Of a DNA stretch of 49,913 nt, positions 26,474-35,570 are shown piece by piece. Both the position numbers and the translations under genes were made by a program. The stretch is taken from contig JALSJI010000074.1 of NCBI GenBank assembly GCA_026989435.1, positions 1 through 49,913 on the forward strand. The letters run 5' to 3'. The notes below the pieces were generated by a model. The model was not told the origin of the DNA. It saw only the letters and a program-made list of their open reading frames with translations, and made no database searches. Each line of letters begins with the position of its first letter. The stretch's first letter is position 1. The DNA is from Sulfurovum sp. (lineage in GTDB: Bacteria; Campylobacterota; Campylobacteria; Campylobacterales; Sulfurovaceae).

Positions 26474-26475
26474 AT

Positions 26476-27240
26476 CTATATCCTTACTGCTATATTTTTT
26501 TTACGCAGATACTTTTTTAAATCCAAAATATCAATCTCCTTAAAGTGAAAAATCGAAGCAGCCAGTGCTGCATCTGCACGGCCAAACGTAAATGCTTCTT
26601 CAATATGTTGCATTGTCCCTGCACCTCCTGAAGCAATAAGAGGTATATTTACAAGTTCAGATATTTTTTGATTAAGCATATTGTCAAACCCTGCTTTAGT
26701 GCCATCTGCATCCATAGAGGTTACCAGGAGCTCTCCCGCTCCACGCTCATATGCCTCTTTCCCCCACTTTAATGCATCTATACCTGTATCTTTTCTGCCT
26801 CCGTGTGTGAAGATGTGCCATCTGTTTGGTGCTACCCTTTTGGCATCAATTGCTACGACAATACACTGTGAACCAAACCGTTTTGCGCCCTCTTCTATAA
26901 ACCGGGGTCTTTGAATAGCAGCAGAGTTCACACTAATTTTATCGCACCCCGCTTCTAAAAGATTATAAATATCAGACAACCGACGTATCCCCCCGCCTAC
27001 GGTAAGAGGAATAAACACCTCTTTAGCGACTTCTCTAACCACATCTACAATCGTGTCGCGCCCCTCATGTGTAGCACCGATATCTAAAAAAGTAATCTCA
27101 TCGGCACCCTCTTCATTATAACGGTATGCCACCTCAACAGGATCTCCCGCATCTCGTAACCCTGTAAAATTCACACCCTTAACCACTCTCCCCCCGTCAA
27201 CATCTAGACAGGGTATAATTCTTTTTGCAAAATAGTCCAT
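26476..27240 (-). CDS. hisF: Imidazole glycerol phosphate synthase cyclase subunit
   Basis: Predicted 254 residues from ATG 27240, which gives the family start [17 protein letters not shown] and GTG codons 6-9 bases upstream are alternatives. HisF closes the imidazole ring of histidine using ammonia from HisH. The (beta/alpha)8 barrel's catalytic aspartates are D13 (CLDVDGG) and the Asp in [17 protein letters not shown] and [15 protein letters not shown] are phosphate-binding loops. No other his gene is adjacent. It leads the hisF-PNP-rlmN operon. Confidence 0.95.
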   Translation of the reverse strand: MDYFAKRIIPCLDVDGGRVVKGVNFTGLRDAGDPVEVAYRYNEEGADEITFLDIGATHEGRDTIVDVVREVAKEVFIPLTVGGGIRRLSDIYNLLEAGCDKISVNSAAIQRPRFIEEGAKRFGSQCIVVAIDAKRVAPNRWHIFTHGGRKDTGIDALKWGKEAYERGAGELLVTSMDADGTKAGFDNMLNQKISELVNIPLIASGGAGTMQHIEEAFTFGRADAALAASIFHFKEIDILDLKKYLRKKNIAVRI

Positions 27241-27334
27241 CGACACCAACTCTTTTCATTTCAATTATGGTAGAATTATACAGAAATTATCCCAAATAGA
27301 GGATAGGTATTGGGCATATAAGGATATTTATAGT

Positions 27335-28165
27335 ATGATTATTGATAATTTATCCGAATTTGCTTCTAAAAAATTTGGTCAAAACTTTTTAAAAAACGAC
27401 TATTATCTACAAAAAATCGTCCAAGCGATGCCCGATAGCAACCTAAGAGTTGCAGAAATCGGATCTGGCTTAGGTGATTTAACCAAAGAACTTGTAAAAG
27501 TTCGTAATGTCACGGCATTTGAGGTTGATAAAAGATTATGTGAGCATCTACAGATAACGTTTCAAACGCAAATTAAACAGATGCGTTTTGAACTTCGTTG
27601 CGGAGATGTGCTTGAGCATTGGGAGTCGGGAAATCTACTGGATGAACCTTATCATCTTGTAGCCAACCTGCCCTACTATATCGCGACCACTATCATCTTA
27701 AAAGCATTGAAAGACACCCGTTGCCAGAGTATTTTGGTTATGGTTCAAAAAGAAGTAGCACTAAAATTTGCAGCAAAGGTCAAAGAAAAAGCGTTTTCGT
27801 CGCTTTCCGTATTGACCTCTTCTGCAGGAGAGGCAAGGATATGTTTTGAGGTTGAACCTGAAGCATTCGTCCCCCCTCCCAACGTTACCTCTGCAGTGCT
27901 TTTCATAAAGAAAAATAGCTCTAGAGACGACAAGGGGTTTGAGAGATTTTTGAAAATAGCTTTTCAACAGCCTCGTAAAAAACTCTCTAAAAATCTTATG
28001 GCTTTTTTTTCAAAAGAAAAGGTCAATCAACTTTTTAAAAAATTGGGGCTAAATCCTCATTTAAGACCTCATGAGGTCGGGACTGAAATTTATCATCAAT
28101 TATATAATCAATTAAAGGATAATCTAGATGGAAAACAACAACCTAAGCGCAAACGCTCAAAATAA
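27335..28165 (+). CDS. rsmA: 16S rRNA adenine dimethyltransferase RsmA (KsgA)
   Basis: Predicted 276 residues; dimethylates A1518 and A1519 of 16S rRNA, a late 30S assembly checkpoint. Signature blocks: KKFGQNFL (12-19), SAM-binding IGSGLGDLT (42-50), AFEVDKRL, and catalytic NLPYYIATT near 110. VEPEAFVPPPNV is the conserved C-domain start. AGGA at 27321-27324 precedes the ATG. The last 38 bases overlap the start of rnj, so the two are co-expressed, linking rRNA maturation with RNA decay/processing. Confidence 0.95.
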   Translation: MIIDNLSEFASKKFGQNFLKNDYYLQKIVQAMPDSNLRVAEIGSGLGDLTKELVKVRNVTAFEVDKRLCEHLQITFQTQIKQMRFELRCGDVLEHWESGNLLDEPYHLVANLPYYIATTIILKALKDTRCQSILVMVQKEVALKFAAKVKEKAFSSLSVLTSSAGEARICFEVEPEAFVPPPNVTSAVLFIKKNSSRDDKGFERFLKIAFQQPRKKLSKNLMAFFSKEKVNQLFKKLGLNPHLRPHEVGTEIYHQLYNQLKDNLDGKQQPKRKRSK

Positions 28166-30164
28166 AACACAAAAGAGACCTAATAATACAGGACAAAGAC
28201 GACCCAACCCCCACAGACAAAATAACCAAACCTCCCAAATAAACACACAAACCCCCAATACAAAACGCCCGGGTCCCAACAGAAAACCAAATCCCAATCA
28301 AAATAAAAATACTCCCCAAAAACGCTATGACAATGACAACAGAAACAACAAAAAACCAAACAAAAACCGCTATAACAGCAATAAAAATAAACGTAAAAAT
28401 ACGACAACGGTAAACGATGAGATGCGAAAATACCTCGAAATCAATGACAAGATCAAAGAGGAGACAATGAAACCGTGGAAAAAAATAGATATGTCGTCCA
28501 CTGCAAAAATACGTTTTACTCCCCTTGGCGGTCTTGGCGAAATCGGTGGGAATATGGCAGTACTTGAGACAGAAACCACTGCTATTATCATTGATGTAGG
28601 TATGTCTTTCCCTGACGAGACAATGCACGGCGTTGATATTTTAGTACCTGATTTTTCCTATTTGCATGTACTTAAAGAGAGTGGCAAAAAAGTATTTTGT
28701 ATCATCACGCATGGGCATGAAGACCATATCGGTGCTATGCCCTACCTCTTTAAGGAACTTCAGTTTCCTATCTATGGCACACCGCTTGCACTGGCGATGA
28801 TTGAGAACAAGTTCAACGAGCATGGGCTCTCTGCCTATACAAAATATTTCAACTATGTCACCATGAGAAAACAACACCAAATCGGAGATATGAAAATTGA
28901 ATGGATGCATAATACCCACTCTATTATAGATGCTTGTTCTCTAGCTATAGAGACTCCTGCAGGCATCATTATCCATACGGCAGACTTTAAGGTAGACCAC
29001 ACTCCTGTTGATAACTATACAATGGATTTGCGGCGTTTTTCCCATTATGGTGAAAAAGGTGTTTTATGCCTCTTCTCCGACTCAACAAACTCACATAATC
29101 CTGGCAGCACTAAATCTGAAAAAGTTGTCGGAAAAACCTTTGACTCCCTCTTTGATATGGCAAGAGGAAGAGTCATTATGTCCACCTTCTCCTCCAATGT
29201 ACACCGGATTGTACAGGCAATGGAAAGGGCTGTCAAGCATGGCAGAAAAATATGTGTCATAGGGCGTTCTATGGAACGAAATATTGAGACAAACCGTGCT
29301 TTAGGTTTTGTGGATATCGAGGACAAACACTTTATAGAGGTACATGAAGTACCTAGATATGCCGACCATGAGGTACTCATTGTAACCACAGGTTCACAGG
29401 GTGAGACTATGGCTGCACTCAACCGAATGGCAACCGATGAACACAGACATATCAAACTCAAACCAAGTGATACGGTAATTATCTCCGCCTCTGCCATTCC
29501 CGGCAATGAAGCATCCGTATCAAGCCTTTTAAACAAGCTTATGAAAGCAGGATGTACAGTACGTTACAAAGAGTTCTCGGATATTCATGTATCGGGACAT
29601 GCTGCACAAGAGGAACAAAAGCTTATATTACGTTTAATTCAGCCTAAGTTTTTTCTACCTGTTCACGGTGAATACAACCATATTGCAAAACATGCACAAA
29701 CGGCTATAGAGTGCGGTGTAGATGAGAGAAACATACTCTTAATGTCCGATGGTGATCAGATAGAACTGACAACCAAATACCTAAAAAAGGTGAAAACAGT
29801 TAAAACCGGAAAAACCTATATTGACAACCAAAATAATATGACTATCGAAAACGATGTCGTCCTTGACAGGCAAAAACTGGCTGAAGACGGTATTGTCAAT
29901 ATCGTAGCACAGATTTCACAAAGCAATCAAAAAATTATAGGAAAAGTGGTCGTCACTACACATGGCCTTGTTCCCGACAAAGACGACAAAAAGTTCCAAA
30001 AAGAGATTCAAGTCCTGCTTGAGACAATGCTTTTAAATATGAAGCCAGAAGCCCTTAAAAACCATAAAGATATTGAGAATGATATAAGAAACAGTGTCAG
30101 AAAACATATTATACGCACTCAAAAAAAATACCCTCTCATCATCCCTACTATCTTTATCATCTAA
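28128..30164 (+). CDS. rnj: Ribonuclease J with long N-terminal extension
   Basis: Predicted 678 residues. RNase J is a 5'-3' exonuclease and endonuclease with a metallo-beta-lactamase and beta-CASP domain. The metal-binding motif THGHEDHIG gives H195, H197, D199 and H200. SFPDETMHGVD, SDSTNSHNPG, and FLPVHGEYNHIAKHAQ are family motifs. Residues 1-125 are an Asn/Gln/Pro/Lys/Arg-rich, probably disordered basic extension. H. pylori RNase J also has a long N-terminal extension, so this is a Campylobacterota feature. No RNase E gene is seen in the window. It overlaps rsmA by 38 bases. Confidence 0.95.
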   Translation: MENNNLSANAQNKTQKRPNNTGQRRPNPHRQNNQTSQINTQTPNTKRPGPNRKPNPNQNKNTPQKRYDNDNRNNKKPNKNRYNSNKNKRKNTTTVNDEMRKYLEINDKIKEETMKPWKKIDMSSTAKIRFTPLGGLGEIGGNMAVLETETTAIIIDVGMSFPDETMHGVDILVPDFSYLHVLKESGKKVFCIITHGHEDHIGAMPYLFKELQFPIYGTPLALAMIENKFNEHGLSAYTKYFNYVTMRKQHQIGDMKIEWMHNTHSIIDACSLAIETPAGIIIHTADFKVDHTPVDNYTMDLRRFSHYGEKGVLCLFSDSTNSHNPGSTKSEKVVGKTFDSLFDMARGRVIMSTFSSNVHRIVQAMERAVKHGRKICVIGRSMERNIETNRALGFVDIEDKHFIEVHEVPRYADHEVLIVTTGSQGETMAALNRMATDEHRHIKLKPSDTVIISASAIPGNEASVSSLLNKLMKAGCTVRYKEFSDIHVSGHAAQEEQKLILRLIQPKFFLPVHGEYNHIAKHAQTAIECGVDERNILLMSDGDQIELTTKYLKKVKTVKTGKTYIDNQNNMTIENDVVLDRQKLAEDGIVNIVAQISQSNQKIIGKVVVTTHGLVPDKDDKKFQKEIQVLLETMLLNMKPEALKNHKDIENDIRNSVRKHIIRTQKKYPLIIPTIFII

Positions 30165-30165
30165 A

Positions 30166-30194
30166 TACTCTACTCTTCTTTAGAAAGAGGAGTA
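30166..30194 (+). terminator. Hairpin after rnj
   Basis: TACTC..CTCTT pairs with AAGAG-GAGTA through 10 bp with a two-base bulge on the left arm and a 7-base loop, one base after the rnj stop. No clean T-run follows, so it may be a processing or rho-assisted site. Confidence 0.4.
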
Positions 30195-30244
30195 CTGCAA
30201 TTATTCTCACTTTCTTCTTAAGCATTATTGTTCTCATAATTATG

Positions 30245-30250
30245 TATAAT
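30245..30250 (+). promoter_or_regulatory. -10 box for OmpA/BON gene
   Basis: TATAAT with a TATG just upstream, about 73 bases before the ATG at 30323, in the 158-base gap after rnj. An AAAGGA site follows at 30311-30316. Confidence 0.4.
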
Positions 30251-30322
30251 ATTTATGCAAAGTTATACTTAGCCGTTATGTCATAGACTATTATCTCTCA
30301 AATATCGGACAAAGGAAAAGAG

Positions 30323-31693
30323 ATGAAAAAATTTTTGCCTTGGCTTCTTTTATTATTACTGCTTATCATAATATGCGTATGGAGCAAAATAGAAGACATA
30401 CATACCAAAACACCACTAGCACCACAACAAGAGACTATCGTACAAAAAGTTTCCCCAAAAAAACAGTATATGGAGTACACCATTACGCAGACAGAGAACG
30501 GTGCAATCCTCAACGGCACTCTATCCAACAAAAAACAACAAAATCTGTTATCGTCTGCCTATCAAAACAACTCAAGTCAACTTACTATTGACAACATTTC
30601 CCTTCACTCTGAGCTCTTAGGCGATAAGGCCGTTTCGCTTACAGGAGAGATACTGCCTCATTTTATCAAACATTATAAAAACGGGAAAATTGTCTATAGT
30701 GACAATATGCTTTATATCTACGGTGAAGTAAAAAGCTATGAAGCACAGCACACTATGCAGAGTTTACTTGCCACTTCAACGCTCCCAACCCAAAACCATA
30801 CGAAGGTAGTCATTGAAAAACCGATTTACTTCACTATCATAAAATCACCTTCGGAGATAGCACTAAGCGGTACATTTAACACCCAAGCCCAAGCGGAGCT
30901 ACTACGTAAAAAATTACCCGCTTCGACAAAAGCACACATAGATCAAGAGAGGCATCTTGTCGATAACGGAATTATCTCTTTTACCCAAAATATTCTTCCT
31001 GTATTTGTCCAATATTATACCAAGGGCACCATTGAGTATAGCAACGAAGTGTTACATGTCTCCGGCACGGTTACCTCGCAAAAAGCATTAGAGAGGATGC
31101 AAAGTCTACTCTCTTCTGATACGATCAATATTGTCAACCGTACAACGCTCGATCAAGAGGCAATAGCAAAAGCCGCTGCCCAAGCAGAAGCTCTACGAAA
31201 AGCTCAAGAAGAAGCCAAACTGGCAGCAGAAATGGAGGCAAAAAGAGCTGCCGAGGAAGCACGACGACAAGAAGAAAGACGACAAGAGGAAGAGAAGCGC
31301 ACCAAAGCACAGGCTATACAAAAAGAAAAAGAGCTGAAAGAGAAGATTAAAAAGCTTCTACAGATTGAAAATATTGAGTTTGAAGTAGCAAGTGACCGGC
31401 TTACGGCTCAAGGCAAAGCTACCGTGGAGAAACTCTCTGCTATTCTTTTGCAATACCCGCATTTCAAAGCAGAGATAGCCGGCCATACGGATTCAGACGG
31501 TTCTGCACTCTTTAATAAAAACCTCTCACAAAAAAGAGTGGACACCGTAAAATCCCTGCTGATTAAAAAAGGTATTGATTCCGGTCGCCTAACTGCTATA
31601 GGCTATGGTGAATCGAAACCGCTAGTTCCAAATACAAGTGACGAAAATAAGCAAAAAAACCGTCGTGTAGAAATTCATATTCAAGGAGAATAA
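30323..31693 (+). CDS. OmpA-family protein with BON-like repeats
   Basis: Predicted 456 residues. An N-terminal membrane helix (about 5-19) is followed by two or three BON-like repeats at about 48-270, each with a core of YTITQTENGAILNGTLSN type and a paired SDNMLYIYGEVKS/SNEVLHVSGTVTS strand. An Ala/Glu/Arg coiled coil (about 275-345) leads to a C-terminal OmpA peptidoglycan-binding domain (AGHTDSDGS, LSQKRVDTVKSLL, NRRVEIHI). It is likely an inner-membrane-anchored protein gripping peptidoglycan, like the mycobacterial OmpATb/ArfA arrangement. It leads a small operon with the HhH protein 2 bases downstream. Confidence 0.82.
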   Translation: MKKFLPWLLLLLLLIIICVWSKIEDIHTKTPLAPQQETIVQKVSPKKQYMEYTITQTENGAILNGTLSNKKQQNLLSSAYQNNSSQLTIDNISLHSELLGDKAVSLTGEILPHFIKHYKNGKIVYSDNMLYIYGEVKSYEAQHTMQSLLATSTLPTQNHTKVVIEKPIYFTIIKSPSEIALSGTFNTQAQAELLRKKLPASTKAHIDQERHLVDNGIISFTQNILPVFVQYYTKGTIEYSNEVLHVSGTVTSQKALERMQSLLSSDTINIVNRTTLDQEAIAKAAAQAEALRKAQEEAKLAAEMEAKRAAEEARRQEERRQEEEKRTKAQAIQKEKELKEKIKKLLQIENIEFEVASDRLTAQGKATVEKLSAILLQYPHFKAEIAGHTDSDGSALFNKNLSQKRVDTVKSLLIKKGIDSGRLTAIGYGESKPLVPNTSDENKQKNRRVEIHIQGE

Positions 31694-31695
31694 CT

Positions 31696-32439
31696 ATGTT
31701 AGAAATTGCATCACAAATGATATTATGTCTACTGCTCGTTGCCCTTTTAGGATTTATTATAGGCTACCTTTTTGGAAAGCTTACTTGTGCCAAAGACGAC
31801 TGTAACAGCCATACAGAAGAAAAGTTAACTCATGTTACACAAAAAGAGCAATCCATGCAGACAACATCTACCAATATCTCAAATGTTTCTTCACAAACAC
31901 AGATACAAAACCATACAGAAGATCTATCTTCAGCTAACAGTGACAAAACTGCCCTGCTCTCTTCTTCTAGGCAGTCTCAGCAAGAAAAAGCAGACACTGT
32001 CTCGCAAAATAAAACTAAAGAAGATATGCAAAAAACATCATCTTCTAGCACAGAAAATGCTACTTTAGGTAACAAAGAGTCAAAAGATGCAGATAAGCTA
32101 GTTTTAAAAGAAGACAACACGTCTGACTGTAGCAACAATCTAAAAAAACCGGAACTTCTCTCGGAGCCTCGCTCAAACAAAGCGGATAATCTAACGCGTA
32201 TCAAAGGTATTGGAGCCAAACTTGAAGAGGTACTCAACCAAAAAGGTATTTACCATTTTGAACAAATTGCTGCATGGACATCGGAAAATATTGCTTGGGC
32301 AAACAGCACATTGGGCTTTCCGGGAAGGGTCGAAAGAGAAAAATGGGTGGAACAGGCCAAAATACTTGCTTCCGGAGAAGAGACCGAGTTTTCCAAAAGG
32401 GTTGATGCCGGAAAAGTTGCATCAAGCAAAAAGAGCTAA
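31696..32439 (+). CDS. Membrane-anchored helix-hairpin-helix protein
   Basis: Predicted 247 residues. One N-terminal membrane helix (about 8-28), a long Ser/Gln/Lys/Glu-rich linker with many repeats of S, T and K (40-150), and a C-terminal helix-hairpin-helix region (about 157-220: NLTRIKGIGAKLEEVL, then WANSTLGFPGRVEREKWVEQA). This C-terminal block resembles the short HhH domain of COG3743-type proteins, seen in several envelope and respiratory fusions. HhH usually binds DNA, but at the membrane it may serve protein contacts. Function unknown; paired with the OmpA/BON gene. Confidence 0.7.
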   Translation: MLEIASQMILCLLLVALLGFIIGYLFGKLTCAKDDCNSHTEEKLTHVTQKEQSMQTTSTNISNVSSQTQIQNHTEDLSSANSDKTALLSSSRQSQQEKADTVSQNKTKEDMQKTSSSSTENATLGNKESKDADKLVLKEDNTSDCSNNLKKPELLSEPRSNKADNLTRIKGIGAKLEEVLNQKGIYHFEQIAAWTSENIAWANSTLGFPGRVEREKWVEQAKILASGEETEFSKRVDAGKVASSKKS

Positions 32440-32498
32440 GCCTTTCAATTTAAAGCTTATGCCTACCAACCCAAAGAGTCTTTTACTCGTCTAAACTA

Positions 32499-32507
32499 TG
32501 CTATAAT
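32499..32507 (+). promoter_or_regulatory. Extended -10 promoter for kdsD operon
   Basis: TG-C-TATAAT at 32499-32507; a TTTACT-like -35 lies about 17 bases before it. The ATG at 32506 is part of this box and is therefore unlikely to be the gene start; the true start is 32536. Confidence 0.55.
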
Positions 32508-32535
32508 GGCACTACAAAATAGTAAAGTGTACTCA

Positions 32536-33510
32536 ATGAACCTCATACAAATAGCCCAAGAGACTTTAGAGATTGAAGCGGATGCGCTTTACCAAGCATC
32601 TAAACGTCTAAACCAAAACTTTTTAGATGCCATTGAGGTAATTCTTAAAACAAAAGGGAAACTTATTATTACCGGTGTCGGAAAGTCCGGACTAGTAGGC
32701 GCAAAGATGGCAGCAACCTTTGCAAGTACGGGTACCTCTTCTTTCTTTCTCCACCCTACTGAAGCACTGCACGGTGATCTGGGTATGATATCTAAAGAGG
32801 ATACCCTGCTTGCTATTAGCTCCAGCGGAGAGAGCGAAGAGCTTACTAAAATCCTACCGCATATCAAACGTTTTGATATTCCTCTCATCGGACTTAGCTC
32901 TGATCCCCTCTCCTCTTTGGGAAGATATGCCGATGTTTTTTTGGATATCTCCGTTGAAAAAGAAGCATGCCCTCTCGGTATTGCACCTACTGCATCTACC
33001 ACACTCACGATGGCACTTGGTGATGCTTTGGCCGTTGTACTCATGGAGCATCGAGGCTTCAAAGAGCAGGACTTTGCCTCTTTTCATCCGGGAGGAACTC
33101 TGGGGAAAAAACTTTTTATCAAAATTAAAGATCTCATGCGAACGGAAGCACTTCCCCTCATATATGAAGATACTCCTCTAAAAGAGGCTATTGTCACAAT
33201 GAGTGAAGGAAAATTAGGGACAGTACTTATTGTTGACCGGCACAAAAAACTTCTTGCAATCCTTAGCGACGGTGATCTAAGACGCGCCCTACTCCAAAAA
33301 GATTTTTCTTTAGAAGATTTCGCCATTGACTATGCGAGCAAAGTACCCAAGAGCTGTAACAACACGGATCTCTTAGCAAGCGATGCATTAGAGATCATAG
33401 AAAAAAGCAAAATACAACTCCTTCCCGTTACCGATAAAAACGGAATAATATTAGGTACCTTGCATATACATGATTTAATCAACGCAGGTATTAGAAATAG
33501 AGAAAAGTAG
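32536..33510 (+). CDS. kdsD: Arabinose-5-phosphate isomerase
   Basis: Predicted 324 residues from ATG 32536. It interconverts ribulose-5-phosphate and arabinose-5-phosphate, the entry to KDO for lipopolysaccharide. SIS domain (about 1-180): VGKSGLVGAKMA, TGTSSFFLHPTEALHGD and SSSGESEEL. Two CBS domains (about 205-320) follow: MSEGKLGTVLIVD, ILSDGDLRRALL and LPVTDKNGIILG. This is the KpsF/GutQ/KdsD architecture; the KDO role is the usual one. It begins an operon with an RsuA/RluB-type synthase and rarA. Confidence 0.92.
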   Translation: MNLIQIAQETLEIEADALYQASKRLNQNFLDAIEVILKTKGKLIITGVGKSGLVGAKMAATFASTGTSSFFLHPTEALHGDLGMISKEDTLLAISSSGESEELTKILPHIKRFDIPLIGLSSDPLSSLGRYADVFLDISVEKEACPLGIAPTASTTLTMALGDALAVVLMEHRGFKEQDFASFHPGGTLGKKLFIKIKDLMRTEALPLIYEDTPLKEAIVTMSEGKLGTVLIVDRHKKLLAILSDGDLRRALLQKDFSLEDFAIDYASKVPKSCNNTDLLASDALEIIEKSKIQLLPVTDKNGIILGTLHIHDLINAGIRNREK

Positions 33511-33513
33511 CAT

Positions 33514-34308
33514 ATGAGACTCAATAAATATATTTCACATCATACAAAATATTCCAGAAGAGAGGCTGACGGACTAATTGTCTCAGGGGTTGTTACCTTG
33601 AATAAAAAACCTTTAACAGACTATAGCTATGATGTCCAAAAAGACGATAAGATATTTATAAAAGGAAAGCGTGTCAAAGAGACAGTCGGATTTACGGTAA
33701 TCGTTTACAATAAACCAAAAGGTGTCTTGGTTACAAAAAAAGACGATAGAGGACGCACAACGATATACCATAAGCTTCCAGGCAAATTTAGACACTTTGT
33801 TCCTGTAGGTAGGCTAGACTATGCATCAGAAGGACTTTTGCTTTTAACGGACAATATAGATCTCTCTACAGCACTCATGCAGAGCAAACTGGAAAGAACT
33901 TATAATCTTAAAATAGATAGACGCATCACAACGGAGATGACCGATGCAATAAAAGAGGGGCTACATCTAGATGATGCACGTGCCGGTGCTCATAACAAAT
34001 CTGATATACACGGAATGTCTTTTGCTCCCTTTACGCACTTTGAAATCAGAAATGAGGGAAAACGATTTACGAAACTCCGTGTAAGTATTACAGAAGGAAA
34101 AAATAGGGAACTTAGACGATTTTTTGCACATTTTGGTGCGAATGTACTTGATCTAAAGCGTATTTCCTTTGGTGAAATATCACTTAACAATTTACCTGAA
34201 AATAAGGTACGATACCTTACGCGAAAAGAGTATGAGGCTATACGCCAATTTCTAAAAACATACCGTAAAACAACATATAATAACCAAAAACAGCCACAGA
34301 AGAAATAA
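33514..34308 (+). CDS. RsuA/RluB-type rRNA pseudouridine synthase
   Basis: Predicted 264 residues. N-terminal S4 domain (1-45, RLNKYISHHTKYSRREADG) and the catalytic motif VGRLDYASEGLLLLTD with D102. ITEGKNRELRRFFAHFGANV is the RNA-binding block typical of RluB/RluE/RsuA. The RluB type (23S U2605) seems likelier than RsuA but cannot be fixed by eye. It follows kdsD by 3 bases and precedes rarA by 12. Confidence 0.88.
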   Translation: MRLNKYISHHTKYSRREADGLIVSGVVTLNKKPLTDYSYDVQKDDKIFIKGKRVKETVGFTVIVYNKPKGVLVTKKDDRGRTTIYHKLPGKFRHFVPVGRLDYASEGLLLLTDNIDLSTALMQSKLERTYNLKIDRRITTEMTDAIKEGLHLDDARAGAHNKSDIHGMSFAPFTHFEIRNEGKRFTKLRVSITEGKNRELRRFFAHFGANVLDLKRISFGEISLNNLPENKVRYLTRKEYEAIRQFLKTYRKTTYNNQKQPQKK

Positions 34309-34320
34309 AAGATTAAAGAT

Positions 34321-35507
34321 ATGCTAAACTTTGCAATCAAATACCGCCCAAGGACGCTTGAAGATATCGTAGGCCAAGATCATTTGGTAGGAAAAGAGGG
34401 TATTATACGTAAATTTATAAAGTCGGGCAGGGTTCCTCATGTTTTTTTACAGGACCGCCTGGGACGGGAAAAACGACACTTTCCGGGGTGATTGCCCTTA
34501 TGCTCAGTCGGCCTTTTTATGAGATGAATGCCACCACATTCAAAATAGATGAGCTGCGCAATATACTTAAAAGTCACACACATGCTCCTGAAAATCCCCT
34601 TATCTTTATTGATGAGGTACACAGATTGAGCAAGAACCAACAAAAGGTTCTTTTGCCTTTTATGGAACGTAACAGCGCTCTTATTATAGGGGCTTCTACT
34701 GAAAACCCCTATTATGCACTTACCGCATCCGTACGCTCTAGATCACATATATTAACATTAAATAGCATTAATAATACTAATATCAAAAAGTATTTAATTA
34801 GCATAATAAAACATGAAAAAATATCGCTAAACGATGATGCTCTTAGATATCTTATCTCCTCTAGCGGTGGGGATATGCGTGCTGCGCTGAATCTTCTCGA
34901 ATCTGCTTCAACCATTTCATCGCCTATTACCGTGGAGATCTTAAAACAAATACGTCCGCAAAGCATGCAGAAAGGAAGCTCTGAGGATGAAAATCACTAT
35001 GAACTCACTTCGGCAATGATCAAAAGTATTCGCGACTCCGACATAGATGCAGGCCTCTATTATTTAGCAAGACTGATTGATGGCGGCGAACCTGCTGAAT
35101 TTATTGCAAGACGTCTGATGATTTTGGCCTCTGAGGATATAGGAAATGCAAACCCCCATGCATTAAACCTAGCATCATCTACACTCAATATTGTCAAACA
35201 CATAGGTTATCCTGAGGCAAGCATTACACTCTCTCAGCTTGTTATCTATTTAGCATCCTCTCCTAAATCAAACGCTGCATATCATGCTATCAAGGCTGCC
35301 TTGAAATCTATTAGGGCAGGGGAGGCAGATCCCGTTCCTTCACATATTAAACCCCAAGCAAAAAACTATAAATCTCCGCATAACTTCGGGGGATGGGTAA
35401 GACAAGCATATCTATCAAGACCACACTCGTTTTATCACTCACGGCAAATAGGTTTTGAGAAAACATTGTGGCAGTGGCACGAAAAAATAGTATCCTCAGC
35501 CAAATAG
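34321..35507 (+). pseudogene. rarA: Replication-associated recombination protein RarA, frameshifted
   Basis: Two frames together make a complete RarA (AAA+ clamp-loader-like ATPase, helps restart stalled forks). From ATG 34321 the frame reads MLNFAIKYRPRTLEDIVGQD.. to VPHVFLQDRL and a stop at about 34490. The other frame supplies TGPPGTGKTTLSG (Walker A), FIDEVHRLSKNQQK (Walker B), TENPYYAL and the C-terminal oligomerisation part to 35507. The switch is at a run of seven T (34442-34448); eight would restore one frame. The site reads T-TTT-TTA in the first frame, so it may be a sequencing error, a true mutation or a -1 frameshift site. Confidence 0.85.
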
Positions 35508-35527
35508 TTCACTTTTTACCCACATTT

Positions 35528-35546
35528 ATATACTATAATAGTATAT
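35528..35546 (+). promoter_or_regulatory. Palindromic -10 region of OmpA lipoprotein gene
   Basis: ATATACTATAATAGTATAT is a perfect 19-base palindrome with a one-base centre that includes TATAAT at 35534-35539, 25 bases before the start codon. It could be an operator laid over the promoter, or chance AT-rich symmetry. Confidence 0.35.
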
Positions 35547-35570
35547 TTAAAGCAGAAAAAGGATAGATCC

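Noticed and set aside
28143-28628. Hydrophobic 161-residue ORF antisense to rnj
   Set aside because: Its hydrophobic composition is the reverse complement of the Asn/Lys-rich RNase J extension; no ribosome-binding site.
32506-32535. Longer kdsD start at ATG 32506
   Set aside because: The ATG lies inside the -10 box TATAAT (32502-32507), and a normal start for the family is ATG 32536.
34520-35507. Short independent protein encoded by the downstream rarA frame alone
   Set aside because: Its first in-frame start codon (GTG 34488) comes after the Walker A region and has no ribosome-binding site; the sequence continues RarA.
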